The position numbers and the translations under genes are program-made. The notes under the pieces are model-generated. The model saw nothing but the letters and a program-made list of their open reading frames with translations. It was not told the origin of the DNA and ran no database searches. Shown here piece after piece: positions 1-7,676 of a DNA stretch of 64,000 bases; position 1 is the first letter of the stretch, and each line of letters opens with the position of its first letter. The DNA is from Methylobacterium tarhaniae (GTDB taxonomy: Bacteria > Pseudomonadota > Alphaproteobacteria > Rhizobiales > Beijerinckiaceae), in the NCBI RefSeq assembly GCF_001043955.1, contig NZ_LABZ01000078.1, positions 44,653 through 108,652 of the forward strand, written 5' to 3'.

Positions 1-522
1 GGTTTTTTCTGCTACGCCAGGAAAGCAATCTGGGATCCATCCTCGATGATATTGGACGAAGTCAAACCGCGCAAGATTGCGGCGCACCTGGTCCTCCGGG
101 CATGCAAGGGTGTTACCTGCCACGATCTTCTTGGATTTAAATTCAGTAGCATCATGTTCATTTGGAGATGAAAGACCCTCAAAGGAATCAAAGATATGAA
201 AATCGCAAGAAATACCTTCTGCAATCATTGCGGAGCAGGTGATGTAGGCTGAAAGGCCTCTGTAGCAGCCGACTTCCGCGACATATCCTGGGACATTGCG
301 AACCTGACGGATCGCCTGAGGGATCAGGTAGTGACGCTGGCGACGCATCGCCCGGTCGTTCATCTCCGTCGCCGTTTGCGCCTCGTCATAGAGACTGTGG
401 AAGGCCGCGTCCGTGTCATAGCCCACCTGCGGGCGCTGCGGATCGTAGGACGGCCAGGGTTGGAACGTCGGAGATGGAAACGGGAGAGATGTCTTGTTAC
501 TCAAGGGAAGCGCTCGTGCCAT
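1..522 (-). CDS. TylF/MycF-type SAM-dependent O-methyltransferase, partial (3' end beyond window)
   Basis: The frame is open from an ATG at 522 to the left edge and gives 174 residues with no stop. It carries the macrocin O-methyltransferase signatures: VAEVGCYRGLSAYI (SAM-binding loop, around residues 78-91), FHIFDSFEGLSSP (around 104-116), and a later FDFVQYHRGWIPDCFPG block that in this family leads into the metal-binding region. Such enzymes use SAM and Mg2+ to methylate hydroxyls of sugars or related metabolites. The GC content (roughly 50-55% over much of the gene) is clearly lower than that of its neighbours, which hints at horizontal acquisition. The frame also stays open upstream of 522, so the start is not certain. 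The C-terminus is not in the window, and the substrate cannot be told. Confidence 0.75.
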   Translation of the reverse strand, partial: MARALPLSNKTSLPFPSPTFQPWPSYDPQRPQVGYDTDAAFHSLYDEAQTATEMNDRAMRRQRHYLIPQAIRQVRNVPGYVAEVGCYRGLSAYITCSAMIAEGISCDFHIFDSFEGLSSPNEHDATEFKSKKIVAGNTLACPEDQVRRNLARFDFVQYHRGWIPDCFPGVAEKT

Positions 523-973
523 CGGGATCCGAATCGAGAATCCTATACGGAATGTGCGTCCAGGGCGACGGGACGCGAGCGCGTTGCCTCGCTTCGGCTT
601 GACCACGAGACACGCTCTTTCCGAGGGGAGATGCCTGAGGTCACGTCCACCGCGCCTCGTCGGCCGCTTCCCGGCCCCTGAGAGCCGCACCCCGGACAAC
701 ACGGCGCCGATGCCGGTGACGGCCTCCTCATCAGCGTGCGCGATCCCCTCCTGACATTCCGGCCTCCCCCGCGCGGCCTCGGAATGGGGTCGTGGATGTC
801 GGCAACGGTGAAGCCGATCGCGCAGCGCCCGAGGCTTGCAGGAGCCTGACCGCATCGACGGAGCGCCCGCGCACCCGCGACACCGCGAGTGGGTGGAAGG
901 CCAGGATGGAGTAGTGCTAACAAATGATAACAACGGGCGGACCCCGCGAAGCGACAATGCGCGATGGACCGAC
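523..973. other. Intergenic gap between methyltransferase and fixL
   Basis: No convincing gene lies here. Open frames on both strands have poor composition and no recognisable domain. No FixK-type box was found upstream of the sensor kinase gene. Confidence 0.5.
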
Positions 974-2575
974 ATGGGAGCCCTGCTCCCCGACTGCGCG
1001 ATGACCGACCCGATGACCTCAACGCCCGTGACTGCAGGAGGCACCGACCTTTTCGGCACCGACGAGCTCCATCACACGCTGGACGAGGTCGGCGTGTGCA
1101 TCTGGTCGCTGGATCTGTCGACGCACCGGATCACCGTGTCCTCGGCCTGCGCGCGCCTCTTCGGCGTCCCCTCCGGGCGGCTGACGTCCTTCTCCGCGAC
1201 GCAGGGCCTGGTTCATCCCGACGATCGCGGCGCCCGGGCGGAGGCCATCGCGCGCGCGCTGCGGGAGGGCGGCGCCTACGAGATCGACTATCGCGTCGTG
1301 CGGCCGGACGGCGAGACGTGCTGGCTGCGCTCGCGCGGGCGCGTCCTGCTCGGCGCGGACGGCCGGCCCGGCCGGCACCACGGCATCGTCGTCAGCATCG
1401 ACGGGCAGAAGCGGGTCGAGGAGGACCTGCGCGCCCGCGAGGCGCATCTGCGCTCGATCCTCGATACCGTGCCGGACGCGATGGTGGTCATCGACGAGGA
1501 CGGCCTGATCCATTCCTTCAGCGCCGCCGCCGAGCGCCTGTTCGGCTACGCGGCCAGCGAGGCGATCGGTCAGAACGTCCGGATCCTGATGCCGGAGCCG
1601 ATGCGGGCCGAGCATGACGACTACCTCGCCCGCTATCGCCGCACGGGGGAGCGCCGCATCATCGGCACCACCCGGGTGGTGACGGGGCGCCGGCGCGACG
1701 GCTCGACCTTCCCGATGGAACTCGCCATCGGGGAGATGCGCTCGGGCAGGCAGGTCTTCTTCACCGGCTTCATCAACGACCTCACCGAGTACCAGCGGAT
1801 TCAGGCCCGGCTGCAGGAACTCCAGTCGGAACTCGTCCACGTCTCGCGCCTGAGCGCGATGGGCGAGATGGCCTCCACGCTGGCCCACGAGCTCAACCAG
1901 CCGCTCGGCGCCATCGCCAACTACACCAAGGGCTGCCGCCGCCTCCTGGCGCAACCCGACCCCGCCACCCTCGCCACGGCGGTGGACGTCCTCGACAAGG
2001 TCGCCGAGCAGTCGCTGCGGGCCGGCCAGATCATCCGCCGGCTGCGGGATTTCGTGGCGCGGGGCGAGACCGAGCGACGCCTCGAGCCGGTCGTGCGGCT
2101 GATCGAGGATGCCTGCGCGCTCGCCATGGTCGGCGCCCGCGAGCAGGGCATCGCCCTGCACCTCGCGTTCGACCGCCGGGTCGGCTCGGTCCTCGCCGAC
2201 CGGGTGCAGATCCAGCAGGTCCTGGTCAACCTGATCCGCAATGGCCGCGAGGCCATGGCGCAGAGCCCGCGCCGCGAACTCGGCATCGCCGCGCGGCTCC
2301 TCGCCCCCGACAGGGTCGAGATCGCCGTCTCGGATACGGGACCCGGCATCGCCGAGGACGTGGCCGGGCGCCTGTTCCAGCCCTTCGTCACCACCAAGCC
2401 GAGCGGCATGGGCGTCGGCCTCTCGATCTGCCGCACCATCAGCGAGGCGCATGGGGGGCGGCTGGAGGTCGAGCGCAACGAGGCCGGCGGCGCCACCTTC
2501 CGGCTGACCCTGCCGGCGACGCAGGACGAGGAGCCGGGCCAAGGAGCGGGCCAAGGAGTAGGTCATGGGGCCTGA
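974..2575 (+). CDS. fixL: Oxygen-sensing haem-PAS sensor histidine kinase FixL
   Basis: This is a 533-residue kinase with two PAS domains (roughly residues 22-145 and 155-278), then HisKA with the H-box AHELNQP (phospho-acceptor His305) and an HATPase domain ending with DTGPGIAED and GMGVGLSI. The second PAS matches rhizobial FixL closely. His214 aligns with the haem ligand (His200 in Bradyrhizobium FixL), and Arg220 and Arg234 align with the haem-pocket Arg206 and distal Arg220. It should therefore bind haem and autophosphorylate when O2 is low, passing phosphate to FixJ. The ATG at 974 was chosen because GGA lies 5 nt upstream. An in-frame TTG at 836 and ATGs at 1001 and 1013 are alternatives. 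The C-terminal tail has a short Gly-Gln repeat and overlaps fixJ by 11 nt. No transmembrane segment is visible, so it is soluble, as in Bradyrhizobium. Confidence 0.9.
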   Translation: MGALLPDCAMTDPMTSTPVTAGGTDLFGTDELHHTLDEVGVCIWSLDLSTHRITVSSACARLFGVPSGRLTSFSATQGLVHPDDRGARAEAIARALREGGAYEIDYRVVRPDGETCWLRSRGRVLLGADGRPGRHHGIVVSIDGQKRVEEDLRAREAHLRSILDTVPDAMVVIDEDGLIHSFSAAAERLFGYAASEAIGQNVRILMPEPMRAEHDDYLARYRRTGERRIIGTTRVVTGRRRDGSTFPMELAIGEMRSGRQVFFTGFINDLTEYQRIQARLQELQSELVHVSRLSAMGEMASTLAHELNQPLGAIANYTKGCRRLLAQPDPATLATAVDVLDKVAEQSLRAGQIIRRLRDFVARGETERRLEPVVRLIEDACALAMVGAREQGIALHLAFDRRVGSVLADRVQIQQVLVNLIRNGREAMAQSPRRELGIAARLLAPDRVEIAVSDTGPGIAEDVAGRLFQPFVTTKPSGMGVGLSICRTISEAHGGRLEVERNEAGGATFRLTLPATQDEEPGQGAGQGVGHGA

Positions 2576-3173
2576 GCTGGTGCACGTGGTGGACGACGAC
2601 CCCGCCATGCGGGACTCGCTCGCCTTCCTGCTCGAGACCGCCGGCTTCGCCGTGCGACTCTACGAGAGCGGGACCGACCTGCTGGAGCGTCGAGCGATGG
2701 TGGTCTCGGGCTGCGTCCTGACCGACATCCGCATGCCCGGCATCGACGGCCTCGACCTCATCCGCCGCCTGCGCGAGGCCGGGGTGACCCTGCCCATCGT
2801 GGTGATGACCGGCCACGGCGACGTTCCGCTCGCCGTGGAGGCGATGAAACGAGGCGCTTGCGACTTCATCGAGAAGCCGTTCGACGACGAAGTGCTCCTG
2901 CGGGCCCTGCGCAGCGCCCTGTCGCAGGGCCGCACGGCCCTGGCGGCCGACCCTGGCGTGCAGGATTTCCGGCGGCGGGTCGAGACGCTCAGCGAGCGCG
3001 AGCGTCAGGTCCTGGACCGCCTGGTTGCCGGCGCGACCAGCAAGGAGATCGGCCGCGACCTCGACATCAGCCCGCGCACCGTGGAGATCTACCGGGCCAA
3101 GCTGATGGCCAAGACCCAGGCGGCCACCCTCCAGGACCTGGTGCGCCGGGCGGTCCTGGCCGGCCTGGCCTGA
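2565..3173 (+). CDS. fixJ: Two-component response regulator FixJ
   Basis: This 202-residue protein has a receiver domain (residues 5-120) and a LuxR/GerE-type helix-turn-helix (about 137-200, LSERERQVL...[13 protein letters not shown]). The phosphorylation site Asp54 (LTDIRMPG), acidic pair Asp10/Asp11, Thr82 and Lys104 are all in place. It starts with ATG 7 nt after AAGGAG and overlaps the end of fixL, so the two are translationally coupled. In rhizobia phosphorylated FixJ activates fixK. Here a fixK-like gene lies about 1.8 kb downstream, so the classic FixLJ-FixK cascade is expected. Length and motifs are normal for the family. Confidence 0.93.
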   Translation: MGPELVHVVDDDPAMRDSLAFLLETAGFAVRLYESGTDLLERRAMVVSGCVLTDIRMPGIDGLDLIRRLREAGVTLPIVVMTGHGDVPLAVEAMKRGACDFIEKPFDDEVLLRALRSALSQGRTALAADPGVQDFRRRVETLSERERQVLDRLVAGATSKEIGRDLDISPRTVEIYRAKLMAKTQAATLQDLVRRAVLAGLA

Positions 3174-3178
3174 CCCGC

Positions 3179-3192
3179 TTGAGGCAGGTCAA
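3179..3192 (+). promoter_or_regulatory. FixK/FNR box upstream of lone receiver gene
   Basis: TTGAGGCAGGTCAA matches the TTGA-N6-TCAA anaerobox exactly. Its centre is 71 nt before the receiver-gene ATG. A class II activator position (-41.5) would place transcription start near 3227 and leave a leader of about 30 nt. Confidence 0.65.
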
Positions 3193-3256
3193 GGCGGGCG
3201 GCGGGCGGGCCGCCGAGGATCCTCGCCTCCGCGCCTCAAACCACACGGCCTGTCCC

Positions 3257-3643
3257 ATGGTGAGCGCCTCCCCCATCTACGTCGTCGACGACGATCCGGC
3301 GGTCCTGCACTCGACCCGCTTCCTGTTCGAGAGCGAGGGGCACCGCGTCGAGACCTTCGCCAGCGGGCCCGAACTCCTCTCGGCCTTCCCCGGGCCCTGT
3401 CCCCTCTGCGTGCTGCTCGACCATGTCATGCCGGGGATGGACGGGCTCGAGGTCTGCCGGCGCCTGCGGGACGTCGACGCCCGCATTCCCGTCATCCTGA
3501 TCACCGGCCATCCGAATCCGCGCATCCGCATCCGGGCGCGAGAGGCCGGCGTGCCGGTCATCGACAAGCCGCTCGCGTTCGAGGCCCTCGCCGGCCTCCT
3601 CGCGGCCGGCCGCCTTGCACCGGAGGCCGCGGATGGGCGGTGA
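3257..3643 (+). CDS. Single-domain response regulator (receiver only)
   Basis: This 128-residue protein is a stand-alone receiver with DDD at residues 11-13, phospho-acceptor Asp55 (LLDHVMPG), Thr83 and Lys104 (IDKPLAF). There is no output domain after the receiver. Its position right after fixLJ, with its own FixK-type box, suggests a phosphate sink, or a decoy or feedback receiver for FixL or another kinase. Bradyrhizobium and Methylobacterium-type genomes often carry such lone receivers near fix genes. The ATG at 3257 was chosen; a GTG directly follows it. It could also feed a phosphorelay elsewhere, since the partner cannot be read from sequence. Confidence 0.85.
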   Translation: MVSASPIYVVDDDPAVLHSTRFLFESEGHRVETFASGPELLSAFPGPCPLCVLLDHVMPGMDGLEVCRRLRDVDARIPVILITGHPNPRIRIRAREAGVPVIDKPLAFEALAGLLAAGRLAPEAADGR

Positions 3644-3864
3644 CGCCGAGCAATCGTGACGGCTTTCCCCTCGGACGCCCCCTGGCGGCCACGGCCCGCC
3701 TGTCCCGTTCCGGCCGGAGGCGGAGCCTGACGCGGAGCGCCCGGTGTGTGGATCCGGCGCAAGCGGCTCGGAGCGTCGCGCCGGCAAGGCCAGCGCGGGA
3801 AGGCAGATTTTCCGCTTCGGACTATGCAGACTATCTCCGGACAGGGCAGGCCGAGTTGAAGGAT

Positions 3865-3878
3865 TTGACCCAGATCAA
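3865..3878 (+). promoter_or_regulatory. FixK/FNR box upstream of Crp/Fnr-family gene
   Basis: TTGACCCAGATCAA is an exact TTGA-N6-TCAA match. The centre at 3871.5 predicts a class II start site near 3913, which lies between the two candidate start codons of the following gene (3898 and 3931). Confidence 0.65.
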
Positions 3879-3930
3879 CGCAGAGACAGGGTCAGACATG
3901 AATCCTCTCGGTGTCACGTCGGGACAGGGC

Positions 3931-4719
3931 ATGCCACACCACCTCATCCGCAAGCTCGATCGGAGCGCCGGCCTCTCTGCGAACGACAAGGACGCGCTGA
4001 CGCGGCTCGTTCGCGAGACCGCATGGTTCAACACCGATCAGGACTTGATCGACGAGGGGGACACGCTCCGGCAGGTCAGCGTGATCCTGAACGGATGGGC
4101 TTGCTGCTACAAGCAGCTCGCGGATGGGCGCCGGCAGATCATCGCCTACTTGCTTCCTGGCGACGTGTGCAGCACGCCCCTCGTCTTTCCGAACCTCGTC
4201 GATTACTCGGTGCGGGCCTTGACGCCCGTCCGCACCGCCCGGATCGACGGGCAGGACATGCTGTCGACCATGGAACGCTCCGCTGGCATCGCACGCGCAT
4301 TCTGGCTCGACACGCTCGCCACCGCGGCCATCCAGCGGGAATGGACCGCGAATGTCGGCTTGCGCACGGCACGGGAGCGCATCGCCCACCTGTTCTGTGA
4401 GATCGTCACCCGCCTGCATGCGGTCGGACTCGCCGACCAGGACAGCTGCACCCTGCCGCTGACGCAGGAGGATCTCGGTGAAGCAGTCGGCCTTTCGGCC
4501 GTCCATGTGAACCGGACCTTGCAGGACTTGCGTGCATCGGGCCTGATCACGTTGAAGCGCCAGCAGCTCACCATCCCCGATTTCGCCGCCCTGCGCAGCG
4601 TCGCCCATTTCGACGACAGCTACTTGTGCCGCCGCGCGGGGCCGGTCTTCGACGCCAACCGGGTGCCGGCCTCGCAACGCCTGGACGTCGAGAGGGTCGG
4701 TCCTCGGATGCTGGCTTGA
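3931..4719 (+). CDS. Crp/Fnr-family transcriptional regulator
   Basis: This is a 262-residue protein with a cyclic-nucleotide-binding-like beta-barrel (about residues 25-140, DEGDTLRQVSVILNGWACCY, IIAYLLPGDVCST) and a C-terminal Crp-type winged helix (about 165-235, PLTQEDLGEAVGLSAVHVNR for the recognition helix region). It lacks the N-terminal cysteine cluster of true FNR, so it is unlikely to carry an iron-sulphur sensor. The ATG at 3931 was preferred over 3898 because the FixK-type box predicts transcription start near 3913. Starting at 3898 adds 11 residues. It sits in the FixLJ-FixK island and is likely a secondary regulator under FixK control. A short tail after the HTH is of unknown role. 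Confidence 0.8.
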   Translation: MPHHLIRKLDRSAGLSANDKDALTRLVRETAWFNTDQDLIDEGDTLRQVSVILNGWACCYKQLADGRRQIIAYLLPGDVCSTPLVFPNLVDYSVRALTPVRTARIDGQDMLSTMERSAGIARAFWLDTLATAAIQREWTANVGLRTARERIAHLFCEIVTRLHAVGLADQDSCTLPLTQEDLGEAVGLSAVHVNRTLQDLRASGLITLKRQQLTIPDFAALRSVAHFDDSYLCRRAGPVFDANRVPASQRLDVERVGPRMLA

Positions 4720-4859
4720 TCGGTCTCGGTCGACGTCATCTCTCGCCCCGTGGATGGCGGCAGCCGATCCCGATGCATGTCGTCCAAGTGCGATGACGTC
4801 CGGGCGCGACCGCTCTGCCTGCCGCGTCCGGCCGGCCCGCGCCGGCCTACGTAGTTGCC

Positions 4860-4879
4860 CTTAAGCGCCTCCGCTTAAG
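4860..4879. promoter_or_regulatory. Perfect 8-bp inverted repeat upstream of fixK
   Basis: CTTAAGCG, four bases, then CGCTTAAG form a perfect dyad 68 nt before the chosen fixK start. There is no T-run, so it is not a standard terminator. It could be an operator (FixJ or another regulator) for the fixK-like gene. The identity of the binding protein is a guess. Confidence 0.4.
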
Positions 4880-4947
4880 CGGCTGCCCGGAATTTCAGCA
4901 GGAGCGCGATCGGGACACTCTCGCCCAACCGGATGAGGAGCGCACCG

Positions 4948-5640
4948 ATGCCGCTAGAGAGGGTCCTGTCCCCCGACCCGCACCCGATCGTGAGGCCCCG
5001 CCCGCCCGTGGCGCCCAGCGACGGCCCCGGCCTCTTCGCCGGTTGCCCCGAGCTGATCGGCACGCCCGCCACTTACGGCCGCGAGGAGGAGATCTTCGGC
5101 GAGGGCGAGGAGGCCGAGCGGGTCTACCGGGTGATGCAGGGTGCGGTCCGCACCCACAAGGTGCTGAGCGACGGCCGGCGCCAGATCACCGGCTTCCACC
5201 TGCCCGGCGACCTGTTCGGCTTCGAGCCGGGCGAGACGCACCGGCACACCGCCGAAGCCTTGTCCGGGACCCGGCTCCTGATCTTCAAGCGGCGGCAGGT
5301 CGAGCGGATGGCCACCCGTCGCGCGGAGGTCGCCTGCCAACTCTGGGGCCTCGCGACCCGCTCCTTGCGGCACGCCCAGGACCACATGCTGCTGCTCGGA
5401 CGGCGCTCGGCGCTCGAACGTGTCGCCGCCTTCCTGCTCGATGTGGATCAGCGGCTGGGCGGCACCGGCACCTTCGACCTTCCCATGACCCGGCGCGACA
5501 TCGCCGACTACCTCGGGCTGACCATCGAGACCGTCTCGCGCACCATCACCCAGCTGGAAGGCGAGGGGGCGCTCCTGCGCACCGGCGGACGGCAGGTGAG
5601 CCTGCGCCGCGGGCGGATGCACCGGCTCGTCGAGGTTTGA
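4948..5640 (+). CDS. fixK: FixK-type Crp/Fnr transcriptional activator
   Basis: This 230-residue protein has a cNMP-binding-like sensor fold (residues about 30-140, VYRVMQGAVRTHKVLSDGRR, HLPGDLFGFEPGE), a long dimerisation helix, and a C-terminal HTH with MTRRDIADYLGLTIETVSRT, the recognition helix typical of FixK/FnrN/Aadr. It lacks FNR-type cysteines, as FixK does. The ATG at 4948 lies 7 nt after AGGAG and was preferred to an ATG at 4933. It should bind TTGA-N6-TCAA sites, five of which occur within about 6 kb. FixJ control is expected by analogy with rhizobia. Proximity to fixLJ supports the name, though several FixK paralogues are common in this group. Confidence 0.82.
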   Translation: MPLERVLSPDPHPIVRPRPPVAPSDGPGLFAGCPELIGTPATYGREEEIFGEGEEAERVYRVMQGAVRTHKVLSDGRRQITGFHLPGDLFGFEPGETHRHTAEALSGTRLLIFKRRQVERMATRRAEVACQLWGLATRSLRHAQDHMLLLGRRSALERVAAFLLDVDQRLGGTGTFDLPMTRRDIADYLGLTIETVSRTITQLEGEGALLRTGGRQVSLRRGRMHRLVEV

Positions 5641-5753
5641 GCCATCCACCCGGTACGCCGACGGACCAGAGGGGAGGGCGTCCTGACAACGTTCGACGAA
5701 CGCGGCGTGTCCGGTTGTGAAACCTTCCACGCGTCGACGAGGGCCAGGCCACG

Positions 5754-5784
5754 AAAAGCCCGCTAAGCCATTGATCGAGCGGGC
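5754..5784 (-). terminator. Rho-independent terminator of tRNA-Arg
   Basis: On the minus strand GCCCGCT and AGCGGGC form a 7-bp stem with a 13-nt loop, followed by TTTT. It begins 7 nt after the tRNA 3' end, in the same direction. Confidence 0.7.
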
Positions 5785-5791
5785 ATTTCAG

Positions 5792-5868
5792 TGGCGACCC
5801 CGGTAGGGCTCGAACCTACGACCTGCCGCTTAGAAGGCGGCTGCTCTATCCAGCTGAGCTACGGAGTC
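5792..5868 (-). tRNA. tRNA-Arg (anticodon UCU)
   Basis: The 77-nt sequence folds as a normal cloverleaf. The acceptor arm pairs GACTCCG with CGGGGTC. The D-arm holds AGCTGGATAGA, the anticodon loop CTTCTAA lies on a GCCGC/GCGGC stem, the T-loop is GTTCGAGCC, and CCA is encoded. The anticodon TCT reads AGA/AGG codons, which are rare in such a GC-rich genome. A terminator follows directly. Confidence 0.95.
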
Positions 5869-6719
5869 TGACGCCAGTGCCGCCCAAAAGCCACGGGTTC
5901 GGCCCGCGGTCAAGCGTTTCCGCCACCACACACTTTCCCCCTTGGAGAGGGTGCGAAAGAGCCAAGCCCATGGGCGTCAAACCGGCTTTCGCCATGGATC
6001 CCCGTCTTGAGGGGAGATGGAAACCCTGGTCGTCCGAATACCGTCCGAGTTGCGGACCGGACGATGGCGCGAAACTCGGACGCCCTCCAGCACAGGTGAT
6101 CCTCCCCTGCCGGCGCATCGTGTCCGCGCTCTCCTTCGTGCTCGCCGTTGCCATGATCCTCGTCGGGCGCTTCGCAAAGGTCCGATGGAGCAGGGCCTTG
6201 AACGGTCTTGCAACCTATGATCAACGTACAATATAACAATACGTGATATAGTTTACTCAAGGTGTCTGTGCTGGATATTGGGAGGTCAATGTGCCGCCCG
6301 GTCCCCCTTCTGGATGCACTGGATGGCATGAGTTATAGAGGCGTGCTCCTGGACACCGAATGAAAGATGATCCGCCTCGACCGAACTGCCAAGAAACTTC
6401 TGTCAGAGCAGGAGAACCCGGCACGGAGCGGAATTACCTCCACGTATTCTCGTGCTGCTGCCTCCCGACGGGGCACAGCCGTCATGACGCGGTGCATCCT
6501 TCCGTGCGGCATGGCAGGTGAGAGCTGATTGCGGAGACCCCAATCATTCCTGGATCAGGATGTCTGAGCTTTGGCTCCTCCGTTTGTCGGACAAGCTGAT
6601 AGAGGTACGGAGGCGCTGACGTCGATATACCCCCTGATGCCGGAATTCGACCGCGCAATGCGGGGACATGCCGCGCAGCCGCAGGCGCGCTCACGGATGT
6701 CGGCATCGCCCGGGCCCGT
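5869..6719. other. Gene-poor stretch upstream of tRNA-Arg
   Basis: No supported gene was seen. It contains a perfect 10-bp inverted repeat (CGTCCGAGTT at 6042-6051 and AACTCGGACG at 6073-6082) and an unusually AT-rich patch around 6225-6260. tRNA genes are common integration sites, but no integrase or duplicated tRNA 3' end is visible in the window. Confidence 0.45.
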
Positions 6720-6733
6720 TTGCGCTGGATCAA
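6720..6733 (+). promoter_or_regulatory. FixK/FNR box upstream of small membrane protein gene
   Basis: TTGCGCTGGATCAA is a common variant of the anaerobox (TTG-N8-CAA with ATCAA half-site). The centre is about 65 nt before the ATG. The 19 nt starting here recur identically at 7094. Confidence 0.6.
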
Positions 6734-6791
6734 GGTCGACCATCGCTCGCCGCGCCACCATGGCCGCCGTGTTCAAACACGGGAGACCACG

Positions 6792-6998
6792 ATGATGCCG
6801 GTCGTGAATTCGACGGATCTGCTCCATTTGCGCAGGGCGCCGATGCCGAGGGGCGGCGTCCGGCCGCCGGCGGCGCGGCGCAGCGCTGGCACGGTGGAGG
6901 ACGGCTACCGGTACCGGGCGATCGGAAGCGCCCTGGCCCTCCTCGTCGCCGTCGCCGCCTCTCTCCTGGTGACCGCGCTGCTTCGGGTCGCCCTCTGA
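6792..6998 (+). CDS. Small single-pass membrane protein, FixK-box gene
   Basis: A 68-residue protein of unknown family. The C-terminal 22 residues form one strongly hydrophobic helix (ALALLVAVAASLLVTALL), preceded by a basic, proline-rich cytoplasmic part, so a tail-anchored inner-membrane topology is likely. The ATG at 6792 has GGGAG six nt upstream; a second ATG follows directly. A FixK/FNR box stands at the class II distance, so it is likely induced at low oxygen. The function is unknown. Small hydrophobic subunits or regulators of respiratory complexes have this look, but nothing specific supports that here. Confidence 0.55.
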   Translation: MMPVVNSTDLLHLRRAPMPRGGVRPPAARRSAGTVEDGYRYRAIGSALALLVAVAASLLVTALLRVAL

Positions 6999-7093
6999 CG
7001 CGCCGCGCGGGACAGCGCGACGAGGCGCCCGGTGCCGCCAAAGGACCTGGCGCCGTTCCGCGAAAAGGGCCGAGCCTTGAGCCGCCCGCGACC

Positions 7094-7107
7094 TTGCGCT
7101 GGATCAA
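7094..7107 (+). promoter_or_regulatory. FixK/FNR box, second copy of TTGCGCTGGATCAA
   Basis: Identical to the box at 6720, with identity extending to 19 nt (TTGCGCTGGATCAAGGTCG). It is centred about 63 nt before the next ATG, which gives a predicted leader of about 22 nt. Confidence 0.6.
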
Positions 7108-7163
7108 GGTCGCGGCCCCTCGCAGCGCCGATGATCCCGCCTCCGGCGGACGGAGATGGAACC

Positions 7164-7382
7164 ATGCTGCGCGAGTACCTCGTGACCTTCCACAAGGTCG
7201 TCTCGGACGATATCGGCCATGACCGCCGCGTCCTCCAGCAACAGGCCGTGGTCTCTGCGCCGTGCCCGGTCACGGCCCTCGCCATGGCCAAGATCCACTT
7301 CTGCGAGACCGCCGGCATCGTCGATTGGCGCCTGCGGGCGGACAGTTGCGAGGTCGTGGCCCTGACCGAGCGGGCGGCATGA
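7164..7382 (+). CDS. Small conserved-looking protein, FixK-box gene
   Basis: A 72-residue soluble protein that starts MLREYLVTFHKVVSDD and ends with a mixed alpha/beta-looking segment (MAKIHFCETAGIVDWRLRAD). I do not recognise the family. The ATG has CGGAGATGGAACC upstream. The codon usage is typical of the genome and the gene lies behind its own FixK/FNR box, so it is probably expressed under microaerobic conditions with the membrane protein upstream. There is no signal peptide and no membrane segment. The two cysteines are not arranged as a metal site. Confidence 0.6.
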   Translation: MLREYLVTFHKVVSDDIGHDRRVLQQQAVVSAPCPVTALAMAKIHFCETAGIVDWRLRADSCEVVALTERAA

Positions 7383-7392
7383 GGAAGCCGCG

Positions 7393-7602
7393 ATGAGTCA
7401 AGAGATGACCTGGAATCAAGAGATGACCCGGCCCGTCACGTGGCAGAAATGGCGTTGGGCCGTGACGACCTACAGGATCGAAGCGCTCGAGAGGATGTAT
7501 CATACCAGCGGTCGAAAGAAAACGACCGTTGGTTCCGTTCTCGAGTTTTCGTCAAGCCCAAGGTCTCGGACTTCTGTGCCTGGTGTCGAATATTCGGGAT
7601 GA
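7393..7602 (+). CDS. Possible small protein ending inside a dispersed repeat
   Basis: A 69-residue frame beginning 11 nt after the previous stop, with GAGGAAG six nt before the ATG, so it could be the second cistron of that operon. The first 36 residues (with VTWQKWRWAVTTYRIEALER) look like protein. The last 33 are read from the dispersed repeat that starts at 7503 and are low-complexity. The repeat seems to have replaced the original 3' end. It may be a pseudogene. Confidence 0.35.
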   Translation: MSQEMTWNQEMTRPVTWQKWRWAVTTYRIEALERMYHTSGRKKTTVGSVLEFSSSPRSRTSVPGVEYSG

Positions 7603-7676
7603 TCCGACGGACTCGTCGATCTCGGGCTTGCCCGAGATCGAATTTGATGCGTCAGCATCTTAGGCTGTTGGTACTA
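7503..7676 (+). repeat. Dispersed repeat family 1, copy A
   Basis: About 174 nt that align well, allowing mismatches and one or two small gaps, with the reverse complement of 48143-48317. The core contains a perfect 10-bp hairpin (GATCTCGGGC, TT, GCCCGAGATC at 7618-7639). The element abuts two truncated reading frames, one on each side. It encodes no protein of its own. Confidence 0.7.

Noticed and set aside
543..1022. 159-codon minus-strand frame in front of fixL
   Set aside because: Low-complexity Arg/Gly/Ser composition, no ribosome site and no recognisable motif; it overlaps the fixL start region.
5792..6719. tRNA-Arg as an integration site for a genomic island
   Set aside because: No integrase, no direct repeat of the tRNA 3' end and no phage genes were found in the window.
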